Of a stretch of DNA of 64,000 bases, positions 17,329 to 28,423 are shown piece by piece. The notes beneath the pieces are model-generated. The model was not told where the DNA came from, did not search any database, and worked only from the letters and a program-made list of their open reading frames with translations. Position 1 is the first letter of the stretch. Every line of letters starts with the position of its first letter. The stretch is taken from assembly GCF_001667115.1 (NCBI RefSeq), contig NZ_LZIJ01000144.1, forward strand, positions 31,833-95,832, given 5' to 3'. The position numbers and the translations under genes are program-made. This stretch comes from Mycobacterium sp. 852002-51163_SCH5372311 (GTDB taxonomy: Bacteria; Actinomycetota; Actinomycetes; Mycobacteriales; Mycobacteriaceae).

Positions 17329-19997
17329 TGCAGCGCAGCCAGCTTGGCGGTAATCCGGTCAGTCTCATCGGTGGCCAGCCGCTGGCGGTCGCGGATCTTG
17401 CCGACGACGGCTTCCGGGGCCTTCGCCAGAAAGTCGGCGTTGGCCAATTTGGCGGTGGTCGATGCCAGCTCCTTTTGCGCTGCGGCCAGATCTTTTTCCA
17501 GTCGGCGCCGCTCGGCTGCGATGTCGATGGTCCCCGAGGTGTCCAGCTCGACGACGACGGTGCTCCTCATGTCGGGACCGACCCGAACCTCGAGCGACGC
17601 CGTCGCACCGAAATCCGGTTCCGGTGCCGTCAGCCAGGCCAGTGATGTCACCGCGCCCACCTGTGTGGTCAGATCCGCTTCGTCCACTCCACTGAGCCGG
17701 CACGGTACCTTCTGCCGGTCCGCCAGACCTTGATCGCTGCGGAAGCGGCGAATCTCGGTCACCAGCTTCTGCATGTCGCTGATCCGCTGCGCGGCAACGG
17801 GATCCAGGGTGATACCGGAGGGCACCGGCCAGTCGGCGATCACGAGCGACCCCTGCCCGACTGCCCCGTTCGTCAAAGCCCGCCAAAGCGCCTCGGTGAG
17901 GAATGGGATCACTGGGTGCAACAATCGCAGCAGCGTGTCCAGCACCGCAGCCAGCACCGCGGTGGTGAGGGCTTGCCCATTGGCCAATTGCGCCTTGGCC
18001 AGCTCGACATACCAGTCGCAGAATTCGTCCCAGGCGAAGTGGTAGAGCGCCTCACAGGCCCGGCTGAACTCGTAGCCGTCGAAAGCCGAATCTACTTCGG
18101 CGCGAACCTCTTCCAAGCGACCCAGGATCCACCGGTCGGCGTCGGTCAACGTGTCGAGTCCGGGTAGCGGCGCCAGTTCGGCGCCGTTGAGCAGCGCGTA
18201 CCGGGTGGCGTTGAACAGTTTGGTGCCGAAGTTGCGTGACGCGCGGACGTGGTCCTCACCGACGGACAAATCGCCGCCGGGACTGGCGCCGCGGGCCAGC
18301 GTGAAGCGCAGCGCGTCGGCGCCGTACTTGTCCACCCAGTCGAGAGGATCGATGACATTGCCCTTGGACTTGCTCATCTTGCGTCCGGACTCGTCGCGGA
18401 TCAGCCCGTGCAGGAACACGTCGGTGAACGGCACCTGCGGGCCGCGCCGGCCGTCGAGCGTGATGACGTCATCGCCGCCAACAAAGGTGCCGAACATCAT
18501 CATGCGCGCCACCCAGAAGAACAGGATATCGTAACCGGTGACCAAAACGCTTGTGGGATAGAACTTTTCCAACTCGGGCGTCTTAGTCGGCCAGCCCAGG
18601 GTGGAGAACGGCCACAGCGCCGACGAGAACCAGGTGTCCAGCACGTCGGGATCCTGCTCCCAGCCCTCCGGGGGCGTCTCGTCCGGGCCGACGCACACCT
18701 TTTCGCCGTCGGGCCCGTACCAGATCGGAATGCGGTGGCCCCACCACAGCTGCCGCGAAATGCACCAGTCGTGCATGTCGTCGACCCAGGCGAACCAGCG
18801 CGGCTCCAGGCTGGCGGGGTGAATCACGGTGTCCCCGTTGCGAACCGCGTCGCCAGCGGCTTTCGCCAGCGATTCCACCCGGACCCACCACTGCAGCGAA
18901 AGCCGCGGCTCGATCGGCTCGCCGCTGCGCTCGGAATGCCCGACGCTGTGTAGGTAGGGGCGTTTCTCCTCGATGACCCGGCCCTGCGCCGCAAGGGCTT
19001 CGCGCACCGCGACCCGGGCCTCAAAACGGTCCATGCCGTCGAATTGCGTTCCGGTGTCGGTAATCCGGCCTTTGGTATCCATGATCGAGGGCATCGGCAA
19101 CTGGTGCCGCAGCCCGATCTCGAAGTCGTTGGGGTCGTGCGCGGGAGTGACTTTGACCGCGCCGGTGCCGAATTCGGGATCCACGTGCTCGTCGGCGACG
19201 ACCAGGAGCTCGCGATCGACAAACGGGTGCGGCAAAGTCTTTCCGACGAGGTGGCGGTATCGTTCGTCATCGGGATGAACCGCGATCGCGGTGTCGCCGA
19301 GCATCGTCTCGACCCGGGTGGTGGCGACCACGATGTGTGGTTGCGAGTCGTCGAGCGAACCGTATCGAAACGACACCAGTTCGCCCTCGACGTCAAGGTA
19401 GTTGACCTCGAGGTCCGAGATCGCGGTCTCCAGCACCGGCGACCAGTTGACCAGCCGCTCGGCTTGATAGATCAGACCGGCGTCGTAGAGCCGCTTGAAG
19501 ATCGTGCGCACCGCCCGCGACAGGCCCTCGTCCATGGTGAACCGGTCGCGACTCCAGTCCACGCCGTCGCCGAGCCGGCGCATCTGACCGGAGATGGCGC
19601 CGCCGGACTCGCGCTTCCAGTCCCACACCTTGTCGACGAACAGCTCGCGGCCGAAGTCCTCTTTGGTCTTGCCGTCGACCGCAAGCTGCTTTTCCACCAC
19701 GCTCTGGGTGGCGATACCGGCGTGGTCCATGCCCGGCTGCCAGAGCACCTCATACCCTTGCATCCGCTTGCGGCGGGTCAAGGCGTCCATCATGGTGTGT
19801 TCCAGCGCGTGGCCCATGTGCAGGTTGCCGGTCACATTCGGCGGCGGCAGCACGATCGAATACGCCGGTTTGGTGCTGGAGGGATCGGCGGTGAAATAGC
19901 CCGCTTCCAGCCACTTCTGGTAGATCGCGCCCTCCGTCGCAGCCGGCTCCCACGATTTGGGCAGCGAGTCGGCGGCAGGGCGCTGGCTGGCAGTCAC
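17325..19997 (-). CDS. valS: Valyl-tRNA synthetase
   Basis: This 890-residue class I synthetase charges tRNA-Val. The HIGH-type motif is [16 protein letters not shown] near residue 55 and the KMSKS motif is [17 protein letters not shown] near 545. Between them is the editing (CP1) domain with [15 protein letters not shown]. The C-terminal coiled coil, [20 protein letters not shown], is typical of ValRS. The start is GTG with a weak site. No T-box-like leader is apparent upstream. Confidence 0.98.
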   Translation of the reverse strand: MTASQRPAADSLPKSWEPAATEGAIYQKWLEAGYFTADPSSTKPAYSIVLPPPNVTGNLHMGHALEHTMMDALTRRKRMQGYEVLWQPGMDHAGIATQSVVEKQLAVDGKTKEDFGRELFVDKVWDWKRESGGAISGQMRRLGDGVDWSRDRFTMDEGLSRAVRTIFKRLYDAGLIYQAERLVNWSPVLETAISDLEVNYLDVEGELVSFRYGSLDDSQPHIVVATTRVETMLGDTAIAVHPDDERYRHLVGKTLPHPFVDRELLVVADEHVDPEFGTGAVKVTPAHDPNDFEIGLRHQLPMPSIMDTKGRITDTGTQFDGMDRFEARVAVREALAAQGRVIEEKRPYLHSVGHSERSGEPIEPRLSLQWWVRVESLAKAAGDAVRNGDTVIHPASLEPRWFAWVDDMHDWCISRQLWWGHRIPIWYGPDGEKVCVGPDETPPEGWEQDPDVLDTWFSSALWPFSTLGWPTKTPELEKFYPTSVLVTGYDILFFWVARMMMFGTFVGGDDVITLDGRRGPQVPFTDVFLHGLIRDESGRKMSKSKGNVIDPLDWVDKYGADALRFTLARGASPGGDLSVGEDHVRASRNFGTKLFNATRYALLNGAELAPLPGLDTLTDADRWILGRLEEVRAEVDSAFDGYEFSRACEALYHFAWDEFCDWYVELAKAQLANGQALTTAVLAAVLDTLLRLLHPVIPFLTEALWRALTNGAVGQGSLVIADWPVPSGITLDPVAAQRISDMQKLVTEIRRFRSDQGLADRQKVPCRLSGVDEADLTTQVGAVTSLAWLTAPEPDFGATASLEVRVGPDMRSTVVVELDTSGTIDIAAERRRLEKDLAAAQKELASTTAKLANADFLAKAPEAVVGKIRDRQRLATDETDRITAKLAALQ

Positions 19998-20107
19998 CGG
20001 TCAATTCTAGGAACCGGCACGGCTGCCGGTTCAGGGCGGCCGGTGCGCAGGGCGGCCGGACATTCCAGCGCACCCGGCTACACCGGCCGCTCGACGGTTT
20101 GGCGCGA

Positions 20108-20722
20108 TCAGGGAATCGTCAGCACTTGCCCCGGGTGAATCAGGTCCGGATTGCTGATGCCGCTTGCGTCCGCGATGACCTGGTATTTGCTGCCGTCCCC
20201 GTAGAACCGCTCCGAGATGGCCCACAGGGTGTCGCCGGACTCCACGGTGTAGGTGCGCGCGGCGGGTTCCGGAGCGGGCTCCGGCGTGGCTTCTTCGACC
20301 GGTTCGGCTACGGCGTCCGAAACGGCTTCTTTCTCGGTCTCGTCGGTGGCAGGCTCCGCGGCGGCCTCGGGCGCCGGTGGCGGCGGCTGGTCGGTCTCGG
20401 TCTTGGTCGACCAGGCGGGTCCGTCAGCCGCGTACAGCACGAGGTTGCGATCGTCCTGTAGGACGAGTTTGACGTCTTTCTTGCCCTTGGTGTCGCTGTG
20501 CCAGACCGGCTTGTCCGCGGTGTAGAGGACGAAGTTGCCGTCGGGCTGCACCTCGGCACGCACCACGTCCTGGCCGTTGGTCGAAGTCGACCACAGCGGC
20601 TTGCCGCGCGACGCCAGCACCAGGTTGCCGTCGTCTTGCAGCGTCAGGGTGTACGCCCCGTTGTTCGAAACCAGCGATTCTCCCCGCACCAGCTTCTGAC
20701 CTGGGGTGAGCGTGTCTGCCAT
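20108..20722 (-). CDS. Bulb-type lectin - LysM two-domain protein
   Basis: This 204-residue protein has an N-terminal monocot-type mannose-binding lectin fold (1 to about 110) with three repeats of the sugar-site motif: LQDDGNLVLASRG, VQPDGNFVLYTAD and LQDDRNLVLYAAD. The third has the most complete QxDxNxVxY. A Pro/Glu/Ala linker (about 113-152) leads to a C-terminal LysM domain (YTVESGDTLWAISERFYGDG to HPGQVLTIP) that should bind peptidoglycan. No signal peptide is visible, so export, if any, is by an unknown route. I recall mycobacterial proteins with this architecture, so it is uncommon rather than new. GAGAGGGAATGCT precedes the ATG. Confidence 0.9.
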   Translation of the reverse strand: MADTLTPGQKLVRGESLVSNNGAYTLTLQDDGNLVLASRGKPLWSTSTNGQDVVRAEVQPDGNFVLYTADKPVWHSDTKGKKDVKLVLQDDRNLVLYAADGPAWSTKTETDQPPPPAPEAAAEPATDETEKEAVSDAVAEPVEEATPEPAPEPAARTYTVESGDTLWAISERFYGDGSKYQVIADASGISNPDLIHPGQVLTIP

Positions 20723-20906
20723 AGCATTCCCTCTCGTTGTCTTCTCGGATGTCTCATCGGAAATCTCAGATGTCTCGTATCGCTGTCGGTGCCCGGCTGA
20801 CGGGCGCCTACTGATCTTGGTTGAACCTCGGCATCACCTTCTCGACGCATATCGAAACCCCCACGAAACGAAAAGTGAACACTGCGAAATGCAGTGCGGC
20901 GTCGGA

Positions 20907-21497
20907 CTATTTCTTGCCCCCGAGCAGACCACCGAGGATCTCTCCGAGTCCGCCGCCCTTGCCGCCGAGCACGCTGCCCAGGACGCCGCCGAGCGACTTG
21001 TCACCGGAGCTGCCGGCGAGGATGCTGCCCAGCACTTCACCGAGGCCGCCGCCGGACGCTTCCTCCTTCTTCTGCGCCGGTGCGGTCTGGCCGGCACCAC
21101 CGGAAGTCAATTGTTTTCCGATGTAGGCCAACACAATTGGGAGCACGACTGGAAGTAACTGTTTGATCAGGTCGCGATTGCCGGCACCGCCGCTGGCCAG
21201 AGCGGTCGCCACCTGATCGGTGTCGTTGCCGCCGAACAGCGTCGCAACCGCCTGATGTCCCTGGTTCTCGTCAACCTGCTCGACACCGCCACCGGCGTCG
21301 AGCAGCCCGCGCGCGCTACTGGCGGCGGACTCGATCCTGCTGGCGTGCTCGGGATCGCCCGAGTTGTGCTGAAGTCCGCCAAGCAGAACCGGTACCAGGG
21401 TGTGAATCGCGTTGTCGACTTCGCCTTCGTCGGCACCTAGCTTGCTTGCGATATCGGAAGTGGGAATTTGAGCGTAAAGATCATCAAGACCGGCCAT
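20907..21497 (-). CDS. DUF937 (YidB-like) protein
   Basis: This 196-residue protein begins MAGLDDLYAQIPTSDIASKL and carries the DUF937 pattern (VLLGGLQHNS, GHQAVATLFGG, IKQLLPVVLPIVLAYIGKQL). Its C-terminal tail is Gly-rich and repetitive (GGGLGEVLGSILAG, GGVLGSVLGGKGGGLGEILG). There is no signal peptide. Family function is poorly known. The chosen ATG is preceded by GAAGGTGG. It lies between the lectin-LysM gene and the reductase gene, in an interval absent between valS and Rv2449c in M. tuberculosis as I recall it. Confidence 0.85.
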   Translation of the reverse strand: MAGLDDLYAQIPTSDIASKLGADEGEVDNAIHTLVPVLLGGLQHNSGDPEHASRIESAASSARGLLDAGGGVEQVDENQGHQAVATLFGGNDTDQVATALASGGAGNRDLIKQLLPVVLPIVLAYIGKQLTSGGAGQTAPAQKKEEASGGGLGEVLGSILAGSSGDKSLGGVLGSVLGGKGGGLGEILGGLLGGKK

Positions 21498-21607
21498 CGT
21501 TTTGCAACCACCTTCGTCGCTGAAATGGAGAGCAAAGCCCTCTCCGACACTAGACTCACGCGCTGGGGATCGATACCCCTTGGCGCAAGCCGATTTCAAG
21601 TACTCGA

Positions 21608-22864
21608 TCAGTTCAGCCGCTCGGTATGCAGCGACACGCCGGCGGCCGGGAAACGCGCCAGCAAGGCATCGCCCATCGCGGCCGCGGGGGTTAGGACGCC
21701 GCGCAGTTCGGACAGCTTGTCACGGTCGATCGCCAACGCAAGACCGCACTCCCCCAATAACACCGACGTCGCCTTGTAGCCCGGGTCGCCGCGCTGGGCC
21801 ATCCGCGCCACATAGCGGGCGCCGCTGGTTGTGGTGGTGTAGGTCTCGGTCCGATAGTAGCCACGCTCCCGGGTCGCCTCGCTCGGGCCGCTGCCGGGTT
21901 TGGGGACGACCCGCTCCACCAGACCATGCGGGAGCAGGCGGAAGTAGCGGCTGCCCAATCCCGTCATCGCGTTGCCGACACCGCTCAACACGGCCGACGC
22001 CGCTGGCGCAACGACAGAGGATCCCAGGCTCATGTTTTCGCTGTACCGGAATTGTCTGCCGTACGCCCAATCCAGTAATGCGTTACTGCGGCGCACAATT
22101 CGGGTATTCGTCGGCGCCATCATGAATCCGCCGGTCCACAGTCCGTTGAGTTCCGGCGCGATCTGCCGACCGCGGCGCCACGGCAAATCGGGTTGCCGAC
22201 CGACGTCGGGCTCGGCGCCGCGGTCGGGACTCAACGTGTAGGGGTCGGCGAACTGCCGACGCAGCTCTGGATCAGCGGAGACTGCGCGCAGGATTTCCAG
22301 CATCGACGCGATGGTCCCGCCGGATAGCCCCCCAGCCATGGAGCGCACGACGAAGTCGGTGTTGGTGAGCTCTCCGGCGTCGTCCTGCCGTGCCGCGCGA
22401 TACAGGGCGTAGACGCTCAGATCCGAAGGGATTGAGTCGAATCCGCATGCGTGCACGATGCGGGCACCGGTGTCAGCGGCCTGCTTGTGGTACAGGTCGA
22501 TGCTCTCGCGGACAAATGGCGGCTCGCCGGTCAGGTCGGCGTAGTCAGTGCCCGCCTCGGCGCACGCCGCCACGAGTGGCAATCCGTATCGCATGTACGG
22601 CCCGACGGTGGTGACGACCACCTGTGTCCGGGCCGCCATCGCGGTCAGCGTCGACGGCGATGCGGCGTCTGCGGCCACCACCGGCCACGACTGGGCACGC
22701 TCCCCCAGAGTGTCGCGCACCTTTTGCAGCCGTTCGGTCGACCGGCCGGCCAGCGCGATGCGGGTTTCCCCGCCGGCCCGGGCGAGGTATTCGGCGGTGA
22801 GCTTTCCCACGAAGCCGGTGGCCCCGTACAACACGATGTCGAATTCGCGCGGCGTAGCGGTCAC
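21608..22864 (-). CDS. Saccharopine-dehydrogenase-like / trans-acting enoyl-reductase-family oxidoreductase (Rv2449c-like)
   Basis: This 418-residue protein has an N-terminal Rossmann fold (DIVLYGATGFVGKLTAEYLA, then IALAGRSTERL). Conserved blocks include TVGPYMRYGLPLVAACAEAGTD, YADLTGE and HACGFDSIPSDLS, shared with the family that holds saccharopine-dehydrogenase-like proteins and the mycobacterial trans-acting enoyl reductase Rv2953. A lipid-related reductase role is therefore possible but unproven. Two weakly hydrophobic segments in the C-terminal half may contact membrane. It starts at a GTG. Confidence 0.88.
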   Translation of the reverse strand: MTATPREFDIVLYGATGFVGKLTAEYLARAGGETRIALAGRSTERLQKVRDTLGERAQSWPVVAADAASPSTLTAMAARTQVVVTTVGPYMRYGLPLVAACAEAGTDYADLTGEPPFVRESIDLYHKQAADTGARIVHACGFDSIPSDLSVYALYRAARQDDAGELTNTDFVVRSMAGGLSGGTIASMLEILRAVSADPELRRQFADPYTLSPDRGAEPDVGRQPDLPWRRGRQIAPELNGLWTGGFMMAPTNTRIVRRSNALLDWAYGRQFRYSENMSLGSSVVAPAASAVLSGVGNAMTGLGSRYFRLLPHGLVERVVPKPGSGPSEATRERGYYRTETYTTTTSGARYVARMAQRGDPGYKATSVLLGECGLALAIDRDKLSELRGVLTPAAAMGDALLARFPAAGVSLHTERLN

Positions 22865-23026
22865 CGGACCGACGCTACCCCGAGCTACGTCGACGCGATG
22901 GCGCGGATCGTCGTCATCGGAGCCGCACCGACACCTCGAGCGGCGCCGCTACCAGTGCGCTGCGCCTGGCGAGGGCTTGTAGCCGAACCGCGACGGTCGC
23001 GGGTGATTGTCGGCCGTTTCAGGCCC

Positions 23027-23064
23027 CAAAAGAGAATGCCGGGCGCAATGCGCCCGGCATTCTC
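23027..23064 (-). terminator. Intrinsic terminator of rpfE
   Basis: Read on the minus strand, a perfect 15-bp stem (23050-23064 with 23032-23046) closes a three-base loop and is followed by TTTTGG. It begins 13 bases past the rpfE stop. A textbook rho-independent terminator is unusual enough in mycobacteria to note. Confidence 0.85.
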
Positions 23065-23077
23065 GTTATGACGTTTG

Positions 23078-23863
<786 letters not shown>

Positions 23864-23950
23864 TCACACGCGGGTCCGTGGATTCAATTTTGCGGCGCCC
23901 GTTGTCGGGCTATGTAGGGACGGTACGAGACGCAAATGTATTCGTCATCT

Positions 23951-23979
23951 TTGACGCGCGCATATCTCGCTTCTATAAC
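23951..23979 (+). promoter_or_regulatory. SigA-type promoter in the rpfE-mobA gap
   Basis: TTGACG (23951-23956), a 17-base spacer and TATAAC (23974-23979) make a near-consensus housekeeping promoter, rare in this GC-rich sequence. The start point would be near 23986. No known gene follows on this strand for more than 6 kb, so it should drive either a small RNA or the reading frame at 24313. Confidence 0.55.
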
Positions 23980-24312
23980 GACGCTGTCACGACGCGATCG
24001 GACAATTGTCATTGCAGGTCAGGCTGATATTTTCGACGGGCTGCGACGGGGCGTGGTCAGCCCGTTATCGTGAGGGGAATCACGCATATTTTGTGAGCTG
24101 GGACACGGGTTTGCTGGCGACGCACCCACTGGCTCGCATCACCCCGCGGACGTCGCCGCGGCACCCTGTATCGGAGCCCAGTTGCACCGATTCGTCACCG
24201 ACCGGCCGCTCGCACGCTGAAGCGCCTCGGCAAACCGGCGCGCTGTCGCTAAACCATCAGTGCTAGAACGTTATTCGCTCTCAGCGCGGAGCGGCCGTGG
24301 CAGCAAAAACCG

Positions 24313-24726
24313 GTGATTGCCGAAGTCCGTTCACGAGATCTGCAGCACCCATTAAAGGACCGAATTGCGCAATACGCCAAGCGATTTGGTTTCAATACGG
24401 ATCGGGCGACCGGCGTCGCCCATGGCAGCCGCCATGCCCCGGCAGACGGAGGGTCCAGCCGCTGGGGGCGCCAGCCTCAGATTTCAGCTAACGAATTTGC
24501 CATAATTCCCGCTAGGGAAAGCTGGAAGCTTCTCGGACCTAGCCGCGGATCGGCCGTCGGATATGCCAAATCGATACTGCTGCAAGACAATTCGATGCCA
24601 CGTCGGAGCGCGTCAAAGCAAATGCAGTGCGAATTCATTCCAGTCAATTATTCAAGTGGCATCGCACTAGGCGAAAATTATATAAATCACACGCCTCGCC
24701 GAGTGATGTATAAATGGACCAATTAA
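24313..24726 (+). CDS. Hypothetical protein, 137 aa, in AT-rich DNA
   Basis: This GTG-started frame is basic and soluble with no recognised motif. It has no good ribosome-binding site. Its composition (Asn, Lys and Ile codons near the end) differs from its neighbours. Strand, position and length recall the Rv2451 hypothetical of M. tuberculosis, but I cannot compare sequences. It could be a transferred gene, a decayed gene or chance. Confidence 0.25.
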   Translation: MIAEVRSRDLQHPLKDRIAQYAKRFGFNTDRATGVAHGSRHAPADGGSSRWGRQPQISANEFAIIPARESWKLLGPSRGSAVGYAKSILLQDNSMPRRSASKQMQCEFIPVNYSSGIALGENYINHTPRRVMYKWTN

Positions 24727-24748
24727 TGGCCGGTCAAAGGAATTAAAA

Positions 24749-25354
24749 TCAGACCCCGGGGCGCGCCAGAGCGCGCAAGTCCGCGGCCGAGTTGAGGTTG
24801 GTCAACGACCGGCACTTCGGCATCACGACCCGCTGAGCGTCCGAAGCATCGACGAGGGCACGCATCTTGCGCTCCCCGGCGACGACCAAGGCGTCAACCC
24901 GGTCGGCAAGACCGGTTTGATACACCGCGGCGAGGTAATGATCCTGCCCGTCCCACGGCAACACCACCTCGGCACCGGTCTGCACTGCCCGGCGGGCGAG
25001 ATCATCGATCAATTCGACGGCCAGATACGGCATGTCGACGGCGCAGACGAACGCAAGGCGGGCACCGGCCTCGGCCGCCGCGCGCAACCCCCGCCCGGTC
25101 GCCGGCAACGGACCAAGCCCCCGCAGTTCGTCCCGCAGAACAGCAACCGGCAGCACCGGCAACGGTTGTCCGGGCGCCGCCACCACGAAAACGTGTTCGC
25201 AACGCTGCTGGAGTACACCGGCCACATGTTCGACGAGGGTGCCGGTTCCGCCGGGGACCGGCATGGTGGCCTTGTCACGGCCCATGCGCCGCGATTCGCC
25301 TCCGGCGAGCACGACGCCGGCCAATGGCACTGCGTCGGATGTGGATGCCGTCAC
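24749..25354 (-). CDS. mobA: Molybdenum cofactor guanylyltransferase
   Basis: This enzyme attaches GMP to molybdopterin to give the guanine dinucleotide cofactor. The 201-residue protein has the nucleotidyltransferase signature [20 protein letters not shown], the [12 protein letters not shown] region and VDMPYL around the metal-binding Asp. The GTG start at 25354 is one base past the korB stop, and family homology begins there, although the frame stays open upstream. Co-transcription with korAB is likely. Confidence 0.94.
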   Translation of the reverse strand: MTASTSDAVPLAGVVLAGGESRRMGRDKATMPVPGGTGTLVEHVAGVLQQRCEHVFVVAAPGQPLPVLPVAVLRDELRGLGPLPATGRGLRAAAEAGARLAFVCAVDMPYLAVELIDDLARRAVQTGAEVVLPWDGQDHYLAAVYQTGLADRVDALVVAGERKMRALVDASDAQRVVMPKCRSLTNLNSAADLRALARPGV

Positions 25355-25355
25355 G

Positions 25356-26456
25356 TCAGTCGACGGTCCAGGTGTCGCGTCCGCGTAGCAGCGATTGCAG
25401 CGCGGCGGCATCGGACGGCTTCGATGACTGCGCGGCCTCGACCTGTGAACGCGCCGCGTCATCGTAGGTAGGCCGGCTGACATGGCGGAAGATCCCCAGC
25501 ACGGTGTGCTCGAGGTTCTGCTCGGAAAGCCGGGACAGCGCGAATGCGTAGGCCGCATCGTCGGCGTGCGCGTCGTGCACCACGATCTCTTCGACGGCCA
25601 CGTCGGCGGTCTTGGCCACTTCGAGGCTGAAGCCGGATTGCACCACGCAGTATTCGCCGTTGGCCCCGAACACGATCGGTTCGCCGTGGCGGACATTGAT
25701 CACCCGCTCTTCGGCGCCCTCCTTGCGCAGCACGTCAAAGGAGCCGTCGTTGAAGATCGGGCAGTCCTGCAGGATTTCGACGACGGCGGCACCGCGATGC
25801 TGCGCCGCTCCACGCAGCACATCGGACAAGCCGGCGCGGTCGGAGTCCAGTGCGCGGCCCACAAACGTCGCCTCGGCGCCCAACGCCAGCGATACCGGGT
25901 TGAACGGGTGATCCAGCGAACCCATCGGTGTCGACTTGGTGACCTTGCCGACCTCCGAGGTCGGCGAATACTGGCCCTTGGTCAGCCCGTAGATCCGGTT
26001 GTTGAACAACAGAATCGTGATGTTCACATTGCGGCGCAGGGCGTGGATCAGGTGGTTGCCGCCGATCGACAAGGCGTCGCCATCGCCGGTGACCACCCAT
26101 ACCGACAGGTCCTCGCGAGCCAGCGCCAGCCCGGTGGCAATCGCCGGCGCGCGGCCGTGGATGGAGTGGAACCCGTAGGTCTCCAGGTAGTACGGAAACC
26201 GGCTGGAGCAGCCGATGCCGCTGATGAACACGATGTTCTCGCGGCGCAGCCCCAGTTCGGGCAGGAAGTTGCGAATGGTGTTGAGGATGACGTAGTCACC
26301 GCAGCCGGGGCACCAGCGGACCTCTTGCTCGCTGGTGAAGTCCTTGCCCTTCTGCGGCTGTTCGCCAGGAGACAGAGTGGGCACGCCGGCGTTCTTTGTC
26401 AGCTTTGGAGTAACTCCGAGTTCAGTGCCCGCTAGATTGCCCATCAGGTCGGTCAT
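25356..26456 (-). CDS. korB: 2-oxoglutarate ferredoxin oxidoreductase, beta subunit
   Basis: This 366-residue thiamine-diphosphate subunit of the CoA-dependent 2-oxoglutarate oxidoreductase has the early Cys pair in [13 protein letters not shown] and the TPP/Mg site [20 protein letters not shown] with a downstream NN ([15 protein letters not shown]). It forms a complex with KorA, giving succinyl-CoA and reduced ferredoxin, an alternative to 2-oxoglutarate dehydrogenase in mycobacteria, especially on fatty acids. Its ATG overlaps the korA stop by four bases. Confidence 0.96.
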   Translation of the reverse strand: MTDLMGNLAGTELGVTPKLTKNAGVPTLSPGEQPQKGKDFTSEQEVRWCPGCGDYVILNTIRNFLPELGLRRENIVFISGIGCSSRFPYYLETYGFHSIHGRAPAIATGLALAREDLSVWVVTGDGDALSIGGNHLIHALRRNVNITILLFNNRIYGLTKGQYSPTSEVGKVTKSTPMGSLDHPFNPVSLALGAEATFVGRALDSDRAGLSDVLRGAAQHRGAAVVEILQDCPIFNDGSFDVLRKEGAEERVINVRHGEPIVFGANGEYCVVQSGFSLEVAKTADVAVEEIVVHDAHADDAAYAFALSRLSEQNLEHTVLGIFRHVSRPTYDDAARSQVEAAQSSKPSDAAALQSLLRGRDTWTVD

Positions 26457-28423
26457 ACTCCCGCTCCAACCCTGGCCGCCGACAATTTGGCAACCATCGT
26501 CTTGTCTTGCTCGAGTTCGTCCAGTCGCCCGGCCAGCGCGGCCCGAATAAAGCGTCCTATTTCGTCGGCCAAGAACGACACACCCTTGACTTTGGTCACC
26601 GAGTGCACGTCGACCAGGTACTTGGCCCGCAGCAACATCGCCAGCTGACCCATATTCATCTCCGGGCATACCACCCTCGGGTACCGGTGCAACACATCGC
26701 CCAGATTCGCCGGGAACGGGTTCAGATGCCGCAGATGCGCATGCGCGACCTTGGTGCCCCGGCGCCGCGCACGCCGACAGGCTTCGCCGATCGGGCCGTA
26801 GGAACTGCCCCACCCGATCAGCAGCAGTTCGGCGTCGCCGGTCGGGTCGTCAACATCCAGATCGGGGACGCTGATGCCGTCGATCTTGGCCTTGCGTATC
26901 CGCACCATGAGGTCGTGATTGGTCGGGTCGTAGGAGATGTCGCCGGACCCGTTGGCCGCTTCCAAGCCCCCGATGCGGTGTTCCAGCCCAGGGGTCCCCG
27001 GAACCGCGAATTGGCGGGCCAGGGTCTCCGGGTGCCGGGCGTAGGGCTCGAATGGCTCGTCCGGTTTGGCAAAGATGTGCTTGATCGGCTTGAACGAGCT
27101 GACATCTGGGATCCGCCACGGCTCGGACCCGTTGGCGATGGCGCCGTCGGACAGCACGATCACCGGAGTGTGATACGACACCGCGATCCGCACCGCCTCG
27201 ACCGCGGTTTCGAAGCAGTCGGAGGGAGACCGCGGCGCTACCACGGCAACCGGCGACTCACCGTTGCGGCCGAACAGCGCCTGCAACAGGTCGGCCTGTT
27301 CGGTCTTGGTGGGCAGGCCAGTCGACGGTCCGCCGCGCTGCACGTCGATGACGATCAGCGGCAGCTCGGTCATCACCGCAAGCCCGAGGGCCTCAGATTT
27401 CAGCGAAATACCCGGGCCCGAGGTACTGGTGACGCCCAATGCGCCACCATAGGAGGCCCCGATCGCGGCGCAGATGCCGCCGATCTCGTCTTCAGCCTGA
27501 AACGTGATGACATTGAAGTTCTTGTGCTTGGACAGCTCGTGCAGAATGTCCGAGGCCGGGGTGATCGGGTAGCTGCCGAGGACGACCTGCTTGTCGGCCA
27601 ACCGGCCGGCCGTCACGATTCCGTAGGCCAGCGCGGTGTTGCCGGAGATCTGGCGGTACTCGCCGGCCGGCAGAGATGCCTTGGAAACCTCGTAGGTGGT
27701 GCCGAACGCCTCGGTGGTTTCGCCGTAGTTCCAGCCGGCCTTGAGGGCCAGCACGTTGGCCTGGGCGATATCGGGCTTGCGGGCGAACTTCTCCTTGATG
27801 AACTTCTCACTGGCCGCGATCGGACGCCCGTACATCCACGACAACAGACCCAGCGCGAACATGTTCTTGGCGCGCTGGCCGTCCTTCTTCGACGCACCGA
27901 TCGACTCCACGGCGCCCAGCGTCAACGTGGTCATCGGGACGGCGTGGACGACGTATTCCTCGAGCTCGTCGCTCTCCAGCGGATTGGTTACGTAACCGAC
28001 CTTGGTCAGATTGCGCTTGGTGAACTCGTCGGAGTTCGCGATTACCATGCCGCCGCGCGGCAGGTCGCCGATATTCGACTTCAGCGCCGCCGGGTTCATG
28101 GCGACCAGCACGTCGGGGCGATCACCGGCGGTCAGGACGTCATAGTCGGCGATCTGGATCTGGAAGGACGACACTCCGGGCAGGGTGCCTGCCGGGGCCC
28201 GGATCTCGGCGGGGTAGTTCGGCTGGGTGGCCAGGTCGTTGCCGAAAAGCGCTGCCTCCGAGGTGAACCGGTCGCCGGTCAGCTGCATCCCGTCGCCGGA
28301 ATCGCCGGCAAAACGGATCACGACATTTTCCAGGCGCTGTTTCACGGATCCGGTACCGGAGGCACCGTTGCGAGACTCTGCCCCGGCTTCGTTGCCGTTC
28401 GGATCCACGTCTCCGCCTTCCAT
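26453..28423 (-). CDS. korA: 2-oxoglutarate ferredoxin oxidoreductase, alpha subunit
   Basis: This 656-residue fused gamma-alpha subunit has an N-terminal gamma domain (about 30-210, NVVIRFAGDSGDGMQLTG). The pyrimidine-binding alpha domain follows (GSYPITPASDILHELSKH, TSTSGPGISLKSEALGLAVM, DVQRGGPSTGLPTKTEQADL), then a C-terminal domain. Gene order korA-korB-mobA matches M. tuberculosis. A transporter gene (Rv2456c) that I expect between korA and clpX is absent; a KstR-type palindrome lies 270 bp upstream instead. Confidence 0.96.
   Translation of the reverse strand: MEGGDVDPNGNEAGAESRNGASGTGSVKQRLENVVIRFAGDSGDGMQLTGDRFTSEAALFGNDLATQPNYPAEIRAPAGTLPGVSSFQIQIADYDVLTAGDRPDVLVAMNPAALKSNIGDLPRGGMVIANSDEFTKRNLTKVGYVTNPLESDELEEYVVHAVPMTTLTLGAVESIGASKKDGQRAKNMFALGLLSWMYGRPIAASEKFIKEKFARKPDIAQANVLALKAGWNYGETTEAFGTTYEVSKASLPAGEYRQISGNTALAYGIVTAGRLADKQVVLGSYPITPASDILHELSKHKNFNVITFQAEDEIGGICAAIGASYGGALGVTSTSGPGISLKSEALGLAVMTELPLIVIDVQRGGPSTGLPTKTEQADLLQALFGRNGESPVAVVAPRSPSDCFETAVEAVRIAVSYHTPVIVLSDGAIANGSEPWRIPDVSSFKPIKHIFAKPDEPFEPYARHPETLARQFAVPGTPGLEHRIGGLEAANGSGDISYDPTNHDLMVRIRKAKIDGISVPDLDVDDPTGDAELLLIGWGSSYGPIGEACRRARRRGTKVAHAHLRHLNPFPANLGDVLHRYPRVVCPEMNMGQLAMLLRAKYLVDVHSVTKVKGVSFLADEIGRFIRAALAGRLDELEQDKTMVAKLSAARVGAGV

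Noticed and set aside
16132..17733. 533-codon plus-strand frame over folC and valS
   Set aside because: Arg/His/Gly-rich shadow of the two real minus-strand genes without any domain.
19998..20107. T-box leader for valS
   Set aside because: The upstream space is short and shows no T-box core or specifier hairpin.
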